Shown piece after piece: positions 1-7,320 of a stretch of 8,579 bases of DNA. A program made the translations under genes and the position numbers. Positions within the stretch are counted from its first letter, which is position 1. Every line of letters starts with the position of its first letter. The stretch comes from Gemmatimonadota bacterium (lineage in GTDB: Bacteria > Gemmatimonadota > Gemmatimonadetes > Longimicrobiales > Gaopeijiaceae): NCBI GenBank assembly GCA_015492755.1, contig WGEM01000523.1, forward strand, positions 1-8,579, read 5' to 3'. The notes beneath the pieces are model-generated. The model saw only the letters and a list, made by a program, of their open reading frames with translations, did not search any database and was not told where the DNA came from.

Positions 1-423
1 CACCAGAGGGAGGCCGCGCTCTCCGGGTCCGAACCAGACCGTGGCGCCGTCCGCCAGGTCCACCGCGTTGATGAGGAGGGGAATCTCCAGAGCCTCCCAG
101 CCGTCGGCGGGGAGGAGCTCCGCGAAGAACTCCCGGAGCGTGTCGCCCCGGAAGACGCTGAGCTGCTTGATGCCGTTGATCCAGGCCGCGCGCCGGTTGA
201 AGCGCACGATGTCCGTGCGCTTCAGCGCCAGCGCCCGCTGGCGCATGTCCTCCCACCCCATCCCGCCGGAGGCCAGCGCGCCGATGAGAGCGCCGATGCT
301 GGTGCCGACGATCCCCGCGGGGCGCACGCCCGCCTCCGTCAGCGCCCGCCAGGCGCCGATGTGGGCCAGGCCCTTCATGCCGCCCCCGCCCAGGACCAAC
401 CAGAACTGCCGATCACGAATCAT
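1..423 (-). CDS. Patatin-like phospholipase, N-terminal part (runs off the left edge)
   Basis: Reading the minus strand from the ATG at 423 gives 141 open codons to the window edge, so the gene is cut and its stop is not seen. The protein starts MIRDRQFWLVLGGGG. Residues 12-18 (GGGGMKG) match the glycine-rich oxyanion-hole motif of patatins, and GTSIG at residues 40-44 is the GxSxG nucleophile elbow with Ser42. The spacing of these two motifs is typical of bacterial patatin-like proteins of the RssA/YchK kind, which are serine acyl hydrolases acting on lipids. The Asp of the Ser-Asp dyad would lie in the missing part, so catalytic competence cannot be judged. There is no signal peptide, so a cytosolic or membrane-associated enzyme is likely. 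No clear ribosome binding site precedes the ATG; a GTG three codons upstream (430-432) is a possible alternative start. The gene diverges from sufC, with 177 bp between the two starts. The natural substrate is unknown. Confidence 0.88.
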   Translation of the reverse strand, partial: MIRDRQFWLVLGGGGMKGLAHIGAWRALTEAGVRPAGIVGTSIGALIGALASGGMGWEDMRQRALALKRTDIVRFNRRAAWINGIKQLSVFRGDTLREFFAELLPADGWEALEIPLLINAVDLADGATVWFGPGERGLPLV

Positions 424-498
424 GGCGCACACGTAAAGGAGCCGGGGCCGTTGGCACAAGCCCGTCCCGCCGCGACCTTTCCGCTGTGCCGGCCCGCC

Positions 499-527
499 TT
501 GACCGGGCGTCCGACGCCCTCTACGTT
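499..527 (+). promoter_or_regulatory. Candidate sigma70-type promoter for the suf operon
   Basis: TTGACC at 499-504 (5 of 6 to TTGACA) is followed after exactly 17 bp by TACGTT at 522-527, which keeps the conserved TA...T of the -10 box but matches only 3 of 6 positions. Transcription would start near 534, leaving a leader of about 65 nt before sufC. The -10 region also reads TACGTTTG (522-529), which fits the TAnnTTTG -7 element of Bacteroidota-type promoters, relevant only if the host belongs to that wider group. The assignment is by eye and untested. Confidence 0.45.
505..519. promoter_or_regulatory. Perfect 7-1-7 palindrome inside the promoter spacer
   Basis: GGGCGTC (505-511) and GACGCCC (513-519) are exact reverse complements around a single C. 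The palindrome lies wholly within the 17-bp spacer between the candidate -35 and -10 boxes of the suf promoter. That is a classic position for a repressor or MerR-type regulator site. Both neighbouring genes are transcribed away from this spot, so it cannot be a terminator for either. The cognate regulator is not in the window and is unknown. Confidence 0.45.
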
Positions 528-538
528 TGGCTGAAACA

Positions 539-551
539 AAGAATCATTCTT
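539..551. promoter_or_regulatory. Perfect 6-1-6 palindrome, possible metal/redox regulator operator
   Basis: AAGAAT (539-544), central C, ATTCTT (546-551) form a perfect 13-bp palindrome in an AT-rich island of an otherwise GC-rich region. It starts about 5 bp after the expected transcription start. Compared by eye with the Fur-type core GATAAT-C-ATTATC it agrees at 4 of 6 positions in each half plus the centre, a partial likeness only. Suf operons are known to be controlled by Fur-family and Rrf2-family (IscR/SufR) regulators, so an operator role is reasonable, but the family is a guess. Confidence 0.4.
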
Positions 552-554
552 GAT

Positions 555-579
555 AAGCGGAACCGGAACGGTTCCGCTT
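555..579 (+). promoter_or_regulatory. Perfect 11-bp inverted repeat with 3-nt loop in the sufC leader
   Basis: AAGCGGAACCG (555-565) and CGGTTCCGCTT (569-579) are exact reverse complements separated by GAA. In DNA this is a 25-bp dyad that could bind a dimeric regulator. In RNA it would fold into a very stable hairpin ending 21 nt before the sufC ATG and 11 nt before its GGAAGG ribosome binding site (591-596). There is no T-tract after it, so it does not look like an intrinsic terminator. It may be an operator, an mRNA-stabilising stem or a translation-control element. Confidence 0.45.
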
Positions 580-600
580 CCATTGTCTCCGGAAGGTTCG

Positions 601-1386
<786 letters not shown>

Positions 1387-1404
1387 GGCGACCAGGAGGT
1401 TAGC

Positions 1405-2820
<1,416 letters not shown>

Positions 2821-2850
2821 GCCCGCCACCCCCCGTCCAACCGAAACGCC

Positions 2851-2860
2851 GAGAATTCTC
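2851..2860. repeat. Perfect 10-bp palindrome just before sufD
   Basis: GAGAATTCTC is its own reverse complement and sits 7 bp before the sufD ATG, in an AT-rich patch (2851-2870) within a GC-rich operon. It lies where a ribosome binding site would be expected, and no Shine-Dalgarno motif is seen there. It shares the AGAAT/ATTCT half-sites of the palindrome at 539-551, though here the halves overlap. It may be chance, an AT-rich unstructured start region, or an internal regulatory site. Confidence 0.25.
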
Positions 2861-2867
2861 TTTGCAT

Positions 2868-4211
2868 ATGCCAAGCGCCGTACAGATCGAAGGCGTCACG
2901 GACGCGCTGAACCGCCAGGCGGTGGAGCGCCTCGCGGAGGGTGAGCCCGACTGGCTCCGCGAGCGCCGCCTTCACGCCTGGGAGGTCTACGAGGCCACCC
3001 CCATGCCCACCACGAAGCTGGAGGAGTGGCGCTACACGGATCTCAGCAAGAAGCTGGAGCTGGACGCGCTGGCGCTGAGCTCCGCTCCCGGCGCCCCCGA
3101 CCACCCCGACGCCTGGCCCGAGGGGCTCCGCCGCGCCATGGCGGAGGACCGCGCCGCGTCGGGCCACCTGGTGGTCATCGACGGGCATGTGGTGCACACC
3201 GACCTGGACGCGGAGCTGGCAGCGAAGGGCGTGGTGCTGGAGTCGCTGCACGACGCGGTGGTGAACCACCCCGAGCTGGTGCGCGACGTCCTGGCCACCG
3301 CCGCCGTCCCGCCGGAGGAGGGGAAGTTCCCCGCGCTGAACGCAGCGCTCTGGAACGACGGTGTCTTCCTCTACGTACCGCGCGGCGTGCGCCTGGAGCT
3401 GCCGGTGCGGGTGACGCGCTGGCTCAGCGAAGAGGGCACCGCCACCTTCAGCCGGGTCCTCATGGTGGCGGAGGCCGCCAGCCAGGTCTCATACGTGGAC
3501 GAGGTCCTCTCCGACGACTTCCAGCGCCAGAGCTTCACCTCCACCGCGGTGGAGGTCATCGCCCGCGACGGCGCACAGGTGCAGTACGTGGCGGTGCAGC
3601 GCCTGGGCCGCGGCGCCTTCTACCAGTCGGTACAGCGCACGCTGGCCTACCGTGACGCCACGCTGGACACGCTGAACGTGGCGCTGGGCGCCTCCACCAC
3701 CCGCGTGGACCTCAACGCCCGACTCCTGGGCGAGGGCGCCAACTCCGACATGCTGGGTCTGTACTTCGGCGACGGCGAGCAGCACTTCGACTTCAACACG
3801 AGTCAGGATCACGAGGTCCCCAACACCGCCAGCGACCTCCTCTACAAGGGCGCGCTGGACGGGACCAGTGTGGGCGTCTTCCGCGGCATCATCCGGGTGC
3901 ACCCCGGCGCGCAGCGCACCGACGCCTACCAGACGAACCGGAACCTCCTCCTCTCGGAGGACGCGCGCGCGGTGTCGCTCCCGAACCTGGAGATCGAAGC
4001 CGACGACGTGAAGTGCTCCCACGGCGCCACCGTGGGCCAGCTCGATCCCGAGGCGAAGTTCTATCTCATGAGCCGGGGACTCACCCGCACGCAGGCGGAG
4101 CGCCTGGTGGTGCTGGGCTTCCTGGGCGAGGTCCTCTCGCGCCTGCCGCTGGGCGGCGTGGTGGAGAAGGTGACGCGGGTCATCGAGGAGAAGCTGGCGC
4201 AGCACGGCTGA
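2868..4211 (+). CDS. sufD: Fe-S cluster assembly protein SufD
   Basis: This 447-residue protein is a paralogue of SufB and its partner in the SufBC2D scaffold; it is required for iron acquisition and stabilises the complex. The N-terminal region has VYEATPMPTTKLEEWRYTDL, the SufD hallmark. The middle part (NHPELVRDV..., KFPALNAALWNDGVFLYVPRGV) aligns by eye with SufB, as expected for the shared beta-helix fold. KCSHGATVG at residues 382-390 contains His385, equivalent to E. coli SufD His360 at the SufB-SufD interface. The ATG at 2868 gives a normal N-terminus (MPSAVQIEGV). The frame is open far upstream through sufB, so start choice rests on homology. No Shine-Dalgarno motif is visible in the 47-bp gap; a TTG at 2862 is an unlikely alternative. 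A 76-bp gap follows before the Rieske gene. Confidence 0.95.
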   Translation: MPSAVQIEGVTDALNRQAVERLAEGEPDWLRERRLHAWEVYEATPMPTTKLEEWRYTDLSKKLELDALALSSAPGAPDHPDAWPEGLRRAMAEDRAASGHLVVIDGHVVHTDLDAELAAKGVVLESLHDAVVNHPELVRDVLATAAVPPEEGKFPALNAALWNDGVFLYVPRGVRLELPVRVTRWLSEEGTATFSRVLMVAEAASQVSYVDEVLSDDFQRQSFTSTAVEVIARDGAQVQYVAVQRLGRGAFYQSVQRTLAYRDATLDTLNVALGASTTRVDLNARLLGEGANSDMLGLYFGDGEQHFDFNTSQDHEVPNTASDLLYKGALDGTSVGVFRGIIRVHPGAQRTDAYQTNRNLLLSEDARAVSLPNLEIEADDVKCSHGATVGQLDPEAKFYLMSRGLTRTQAERLVVLGFLGEVLSRLPLGGVVEKVTRVIEEKLAQHG

Positions 4212-4231
4212 GGCGGCGGTCACCGGCCGCC
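4212..4231 (+). other. GC hairpin in the sufD-Rieske gap
   Basis: GGCGGC (4212-4217) and GCCGCC (4226-4231) form a 6-bp all-GC stem with an 8-nt loop, directly after the sufD stop codon. There is no T-tract, so termination would be partial at best. It could act as a 3' stabiliser or a weak attenuator that lowers expression of the Rieske gene and sufS relative to sufCBD. The gap of 76 bp is the longest in the operon. Confidence 0.3.
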
Positions 4232-4273
4232 GGGCCGCGGGGCGCGCTGCCTTCCGGTACGCGGACGTGACGA

Positions 4274-4279
4274 AAGGAG
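4274..4279 (+). promoter_or_regulatory. Ribosome binding site that fixes the Rieske gene start
   Basis: AAGGAG lies 8 nt before the ATG at 4288, a good Shine-Dalgarno distance. An in-frame GTG at 4267 lies upstream of this motif, and starting there would put the ribosome binding site inside the coding region. The ATG at 4288 is therefore preferred. Confidence 0.7.
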
Positions 4280-4287
4280 CCCGAGGG

Positions 4288-4602
4288 ATGGCTGACTGGG
4301 TGAAGGTGGCGACGGTGGAGGACGTGCCGCCGGGCACGCTCAAGGGCGTCATGGCCAACGGCACGCCGGTGGTGCTGGCCAATGTGGACGGCGACGTCTA
4401 CGCGCTCCACGACGAGTGCTCCCACGAGGCCTACCCCCTCTCCGACGGGGAACTGGACGGACGCGACGTGGTGTGTATCTATCACGGGGCGCGCTTCGAC
4501 TGCGCCACGGGAAGGAACAAGGCGCTGCCGGCGGTGCGCCCGGTGAAGGCCTACCCGGTGGAGATCCGGGACGGCGAGATCTACGTCGACGTGGGAGCGT
4601 AA
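4288..4602 (+). CDS. SUF-associated Rieske 2Fe-2S ferredoxin
   Basis: This 104-residue protein is a single small Rieske domain without signal peptide or membrane anchor, so a soluble cytosolic electron carrier. The cluster ligands are visible as C44-S-H46, a 16-residue spacer, then C63-I-Y-H66, followed by GARFD; two Cys and two His is the Rieske pattern. The fold resembles the ferredoxin subunits of ring-hydroxylating dioxygenases (BphF type) and NirD, but no oxygenase gene is nearby. Similar genes, often labelled non-haem iron oxygenase ferredoxin subunit, are known inside SUF operons of actinobacteria and other phyla. A role in supplying electrons for cluster assembly, or serving as a client or carrier, is inference. 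It ends 9 bp before sufS, which suggests coupled translation. Confidence 0.9.
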   Translation: MADWVKVATVEDVPPGTLKGVMANGTPVVLANVDGDVYALHDECSHEAYPLSDGELDGRDVVCIYHGARFDCATGRNKALPAVRPVKAYPVEIRDGEIYVDVGA

Positions 4603-4611
4603 GGGCCGCCC

Positions 4612-5865
4612 ATGGCCACGGCACCGCAGACCGCACTGGACCCGACGCGCGTGCGCCGGGACTTCCCGACGTTGAACCAGGAGGTCAACGGCAAGCCGTT
4701 GGTCTATCTGGACAGCGCCGCCACCTCGCAGAAGCCCCGCGCGGTGCTGGACGCGCTGCAGTCGTACTACCTGCGCGACAACGCCAACGTGCACCGCGGC
4801 ATCCACGAGCTCTCGCGGCGCGCCACAGTGGCCTACGAGGACGCCCGCGCCAAGGTGGCGGACTGGATCGGCGCCGCGGAGCCGGCGGAGGTGGTGTGGA
4901 CGCGCGGAACCACCGAGTCCATCAACCTGGTGGCGTCGGCGTGGGGACTGGACCACGTGCGGGAGGGCGACGAGATCCTCCTCACCGTCATGGAGCACCA
5001 CTCCAACATCGTGCCGTGGCAGCTCCTGGCGCAGCGCACCGGCGCCCGGCTCCGCTACATCGAGCTGGACGAGGAGGGCCGGCTGGTGCTGGAGGGGCCC
5101 GGCGGCCTGGACGACCTCCTCACCGACCGGACGCGGGTGGTGGCGTTCTCGCACGTCTCCAACGCGCTGGGCACCGTGAACCCGGTGCGGGAGCTGGCGG
5201 CGGCCGCCCACGAGGTGGGGGCGCTGGTGGTGGTGGACGGCGCGCAGGGTGCGGTGCACACCCGCGTGGACGTGCAGGCGCTGGGCGCCGACTTCTACGC
5301 CTTCAGCGGCCACAAGATGTGCGGGCCCACCGGCATCGGCTGCCTCTGGGGGCGGAAGGAGCTCCTGGAGGAGATGTCGCCGTATCAGGGCGGCGGCGAG
5401 ATGATCCACATCGTGGAGCGGGACCACAGCTCCTGGGCGGCGGTGCCCCACAAGTTCGAGGCGGGCACGCCCAACATCGCCGGCGCGGTGGGGATGGGCG
5501 CGGCGGTGGACTACCTGGCGGGGATCGGGATGGAGGCCATCGAGGCCCACGAGCGCGAGCTCATGTCCTACGCCATGGAGCGGGTGGGCGCGGTGCCCGG
5601 CATCCGCATCTACGGCCCGTCGTCGCTGGAGGAGCGCTCGGCGGTCCTCTCCTTCACGCTGGGCGATGCGCACCCCCACGACATCAGCACCATCCTGGAC
5701 GCGGAGGGCATCGCGGTGCGCGCGGGACACCACTGCGCGCAGCTGGTCATGCGCCACTTCGGGGTCTCCGCCACCGCCCGGGCGTCGCTCTACCTCTACA
5801 ACACCCGCGAGGACATCGACCGCCTGGCGGAGGGGCTGGAGAAGGTCCGGGCCATCTTCGGATAG
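4612..5865 (+). CDS. sufS: Cysteine desulfurase SufS
   Basis: This 417-residue PLP enzyme is a class V aminotransferase of the SufS/CsdA group (group II). It converts L-cysteine to L-alanine and leaves a persulfide on its active-site cysteine, the sulfur source for SufBCD. The PLP-binding Lys235 is in FSGHKMCGPTGIG, and the catalytic Cys375 is in RAGHHCAQ, matching the RxGHHCA motif with Cys364 in E. coli SufS. The N-terminus (VRRDFPTLNQEVNGKPLVYLDSAATSQKP) is typical and the length agrees with the family (about 405-420). The start at 4612 has a weak AGGG (4602-4605) that overlaps the Rieske stop codon. SufS enzymes normally need SufE or SufU to pass on the persulfide efficiently; neither lies in this window. 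It is the last gene of the operon and faces the convergent hydroxylase gene. Confidence 0.97.
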   Translation: MATAPQTALDPTRVRRDFPTLNQEVNGKPLVYLDSAATSQKPRAVLDALQSYYLRDNANVHRGIHELSRRATVAYEDARAKVADWIGAAEPAEVVWTRGTTESINLVASAWGLDHVREGDEILLTVMEHHSNIVPWQLLAQRTGARLRYIELDEEGRLVLEGPGGLDDLLTDRTRVVAFSHVSNALGTVNPVRELAAAAHEVGALVVVDGAQGAVHTRVDVQALGADFYAFSGHKMCGPTGIGCLWGRKELLEEMSPYQGGGEMIHIVERDHSSWAAVPHKFEAGTPNIAGAVGMGAAVDYLAGIGMEAIEAHERELMSYAMERVGAVPGIRIYGPSSLEERSAVLSFTLGDAHPHDISTILDAEGIAVRAGHHCAQLVMRHFGVSATARASLYLYNTREDIDRLAEGLEKVRAIFG

Positions 5866-5867
5866 CG

Positions 5868-5938
5868 GGGCGGTCGGCGGCTGGCACGTCGTGGCACCGC
5901 CCGGAGGCCCGCCCGGAGGCCCGCCCGGAGGCCGGGCG
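5868..5938. terminator. Possible bidirectional terminator region between convergent genes
   Basis: Two stems can form here. GGGCGGT (5868-5874) pairs with ACCGCCC (5896-5902) around a 21-nt loop, and CGCCCGG (5922-5928) pairs with CCGGGCG (5932-5938) around AGG. Neither is followed by a T-tract on either strand, so a standard intrinsic terminator is not shown. The position between two converging stop codons (5865 and 5944) is what makes a terminator or barrier role likely. Confidence 0.4.
5897..5932. repeat. Three perfect tandem copies of a 12-bp unit
   Basis: CCGCCCGGAGGC occurs three times without a mismatch at 5897-5908, 5909-5920 and 5921-5932, in the 76-bp gap between the convergent sufS and hydroxylase genes. 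The unit length is a multiple of three, but no gene covers it. It most likely arose by slippage and could vary in copy number between strains. The last copy also forms one arm of the hairpin at 5922-5938. Confidence 0.85.
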
Positions 5939-5941
5939 CCG

Positions 5942-7249
5942 CTACATGATGGGCGCCAGCTCCGTCTCGGTGAGGTGGCGCCGGCGGGGCACGAACCACG
6001 CGAGGCTCGCCGCGCACGCCACCAGCGCCGCCAGACCCGGTGCCGCGGCCAGCCGGCCCTGCGCCATCAGCACCGCCACCGCGCCCGCCAGCACCACCAG
6101 GCGCGCCGTCTCGATGGGTCCCGCCCAGCGCGCCAGCTCGAAGATGCCCCCCACCGCCGCCAGCGTCACAGTGACGTAGAAGGCGCCCGCCCAGAGGTAG
6201 GGCGCCGGCATCTCAGCCGCCTGGAAGAGGAGCGCCACCGCCGCCGCCAGCGCCACCAGGAAGTGCGCCACCCCGTACCAGGCCAGCCCCGGCGGCACCT
6301 GGGGGTCGAAGGGCTCGAAGGTGCCGCGCGTCACCTCCGGCGGCCGGACGCGCCCGCCCTCCTCTTCGGGGCGCCACCCCGGCGGGCCGAAGACGTACAT
6401 CCAGCGCTCCCTCCAGCTCCGGGCCCGCGCCACCTTCCGGGCGATGTCCCAGAAGACGTGGACGTTGGCCCAGAGCGGGTTCCAGGAGCGCAGCGGCATG
6501 GTGATGCCGTAGACGGGCTCCTCCTCCTCCGGCTGGAAGGTGCCGAAGAGGCGATCCCAGATGATGAAGACGCCGGCGTAGTTGCGGTCCTGATACTTCG
6601 GGTTCACGCCGTGGTGCACCCGGTGGTGCGAGGGCGTGTTCATGATCCACTCCGTCCAGCGGCCCAGCGAGCCCACCGCCCGCGTGTGGATCCAGAACTG
6701 ATAGACCAGGTTCACCGAGTAGCAGGTGACGAACATCTCCCACGGCACGCCCAGGAAGGCCAGCGGCGTGTAGAAGATCCAGGTGAAGAGGCCGTGCAGC
6801 GAGCTCTGCCGGAGCGCCACCGCCAGGTTGTACTCCTCGCTGGAGTGGTGCACCACGTGTCCCGCCCAGAGGACGTTGATCTCGTGGCTCAGGCGGTGGG
6901 ACCAGTAGTAGGCCAGGTCCACCAGGAGGAAGACCGCCGCCCACGAGAGCAACTGGGGCACCTGCACCGCGAAGCCCGGAGGGGCGTCGGCGGCCACCAG
7001 GGGGCTCCCCTGGGGCCACGCCGGCGCGCCCGCCCACGCCTGCACCGGCCAGCGCTGCGAGACCCACACGAAGATCCCCACCGTGAGGAACTTCGTGGCC
7101 AGCCCCGAGAGCTGGCTGAGGATGCCGCAGCTCAGATCGGCGATGGAGTCGTTGAGGCGGTGCAGACGCCGGCCCGTGGCGGCCTGCACCGCCAGTTCGG
7201 CGCCCATGAAGAGGAAGAAGAAGGGGATGGAGTAGAGGATGACGGACAT
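5942..7249 (-). CDS. Membrane fatty acid hydroxylase/sterol desaturase family protein, AGMO (TMEM195)-like
   Basis: This 435-residue integral membrane di-iron enzyme belongs to the fatty acid hydroxylase superfamily. The histidine clusters are HRLSH (His118, His122), HVVHH (131, 134, 135), His188 in FWIHT, and SHHRVHH (208, 209, 212, 213). The surrounding sequence (EINVLWAGHVVHHSSEEYNLAVALRQS, NTPSHHRVHHG, NYAGVFIIWDRLFGTF) closely recalls eukaryotic alkylglycerol monooxygenase, which cleaves ether lipids with tetrahydrobiopterin. Hydrophobic segments lie near residues 3-20, 45-65, 98-115, 151-185, and four more at about 322-343, 350-372, 381-397 and 401-420. The N-terminus MSVILYSIPFFFLFMGAEL supports the ATG at 7249; an upstream ATG at 7330 would add 27 charged, Cys- and Trp-rich residues. 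No Shine-Dalgarno motif is seen. Substrate and cofactor are inferred only; sterol or carotenoid hydroxylation is the alternative. Confidence 0.92.
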   Translation of the reverse strand: MSVILYSIPFFFLFMGAELAVQAATGRRLHRLNDSIADLSCGILSQLSGLATKFLTVGIFVWVSQRWPVQAWAGAPAWPQGSPLVAADAPPGFAVQVPQLLSWAAVFLLVDLAYYWSHRLSHEINVLWAGHVVHHSSEEYNLAVALRQSSLHGLFTWIFYTPLAFLGVPWEMFVTCYSVNLVYQFWIHTRAVGSLGRWTEWIMNTPSHHRVHHGVNPKYQDRNYAGVFIIWDRLFGTFQPEEEEPVYGITMPLRSWNPLWANVHVFWDIARKVARARSWRERWMYVFGPPGWRPEEEGGRVRPPEVTRGTFEPFDPQVPPGLAWYGVAHFLVALAAAVALLFQAAEMPAPYLWAGAFYVTVTLAAVGGIFELARWAGPIETARLVVLAGAVAVLMAQGRLAAAPGLAALVACAASLAWFVPRRRHLTETELAPIM

Positions 7250-7258
7250 GGCACATCC

Positions 7259-7267
7259 ATAGTACCA
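7259..7267 (-). promoter_or_regulatory. Extended -10 promoter candidate for the hydroxylase gene
   Basis: On the minus strand this reads TGGTACTAT, that is TGn followed by TACTAT, an extended -10 element with 4 of 6 matches including TA and the final AT. No convincing -35 box is seen upstream. The element ends 9 nt before the ATG at 7249, so transcription would start about 2-4 nt before the start codon and give a leaderless or nearly leaderless mRNA. That fits the absence of a ribosome binding site. Confidence 0.4.
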
Positions 7268-7320
7268 TCTTCTGCGGCACGGTAGACCCCGATCCCGACC
7301 TTCATTCTGCCCACACCTCC

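Noticed and set aside
505..579. Palindromes as transcription terminators
   Set aside because: Both flanking genes are transcribed away from this region and no T-tract follows any of the stems.
4267..4287. GTG start for the Rieske protein
   Set aside because: It lies before the AAGGAG ribosome binding site and would encode that site; the ATG at 4288 gives a normal N-terminus.
4180..5757. 525-codon open frame on the minus strand over the Rieske gene and sufS
   Set aside because: It covers two confident genes in antisense, and its product is His/Arg/Val-rich without domains.
5897..5932. Short CRISPR-like array
   Set aside because: The 12-bp units are directly adjacent with no spacers and no cas genes are present; this is a simple tandem repeat.
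4416..6179. 587-codon plus-strand open frame overlapping sufS in another frame
   Set aside because: The product is an Arg/Gly/Pro-rich sequence out of frame with sufS, whose own frame carries the PLP lysine and catalytic cysteine.
5666..7285. 539-codon plus-strand open frame opposite the hydroxylase gene
   Set aside because: The minus strand encodes the conserved histidine motifs; this frame gives Arg/His-rich sequence with no motif.
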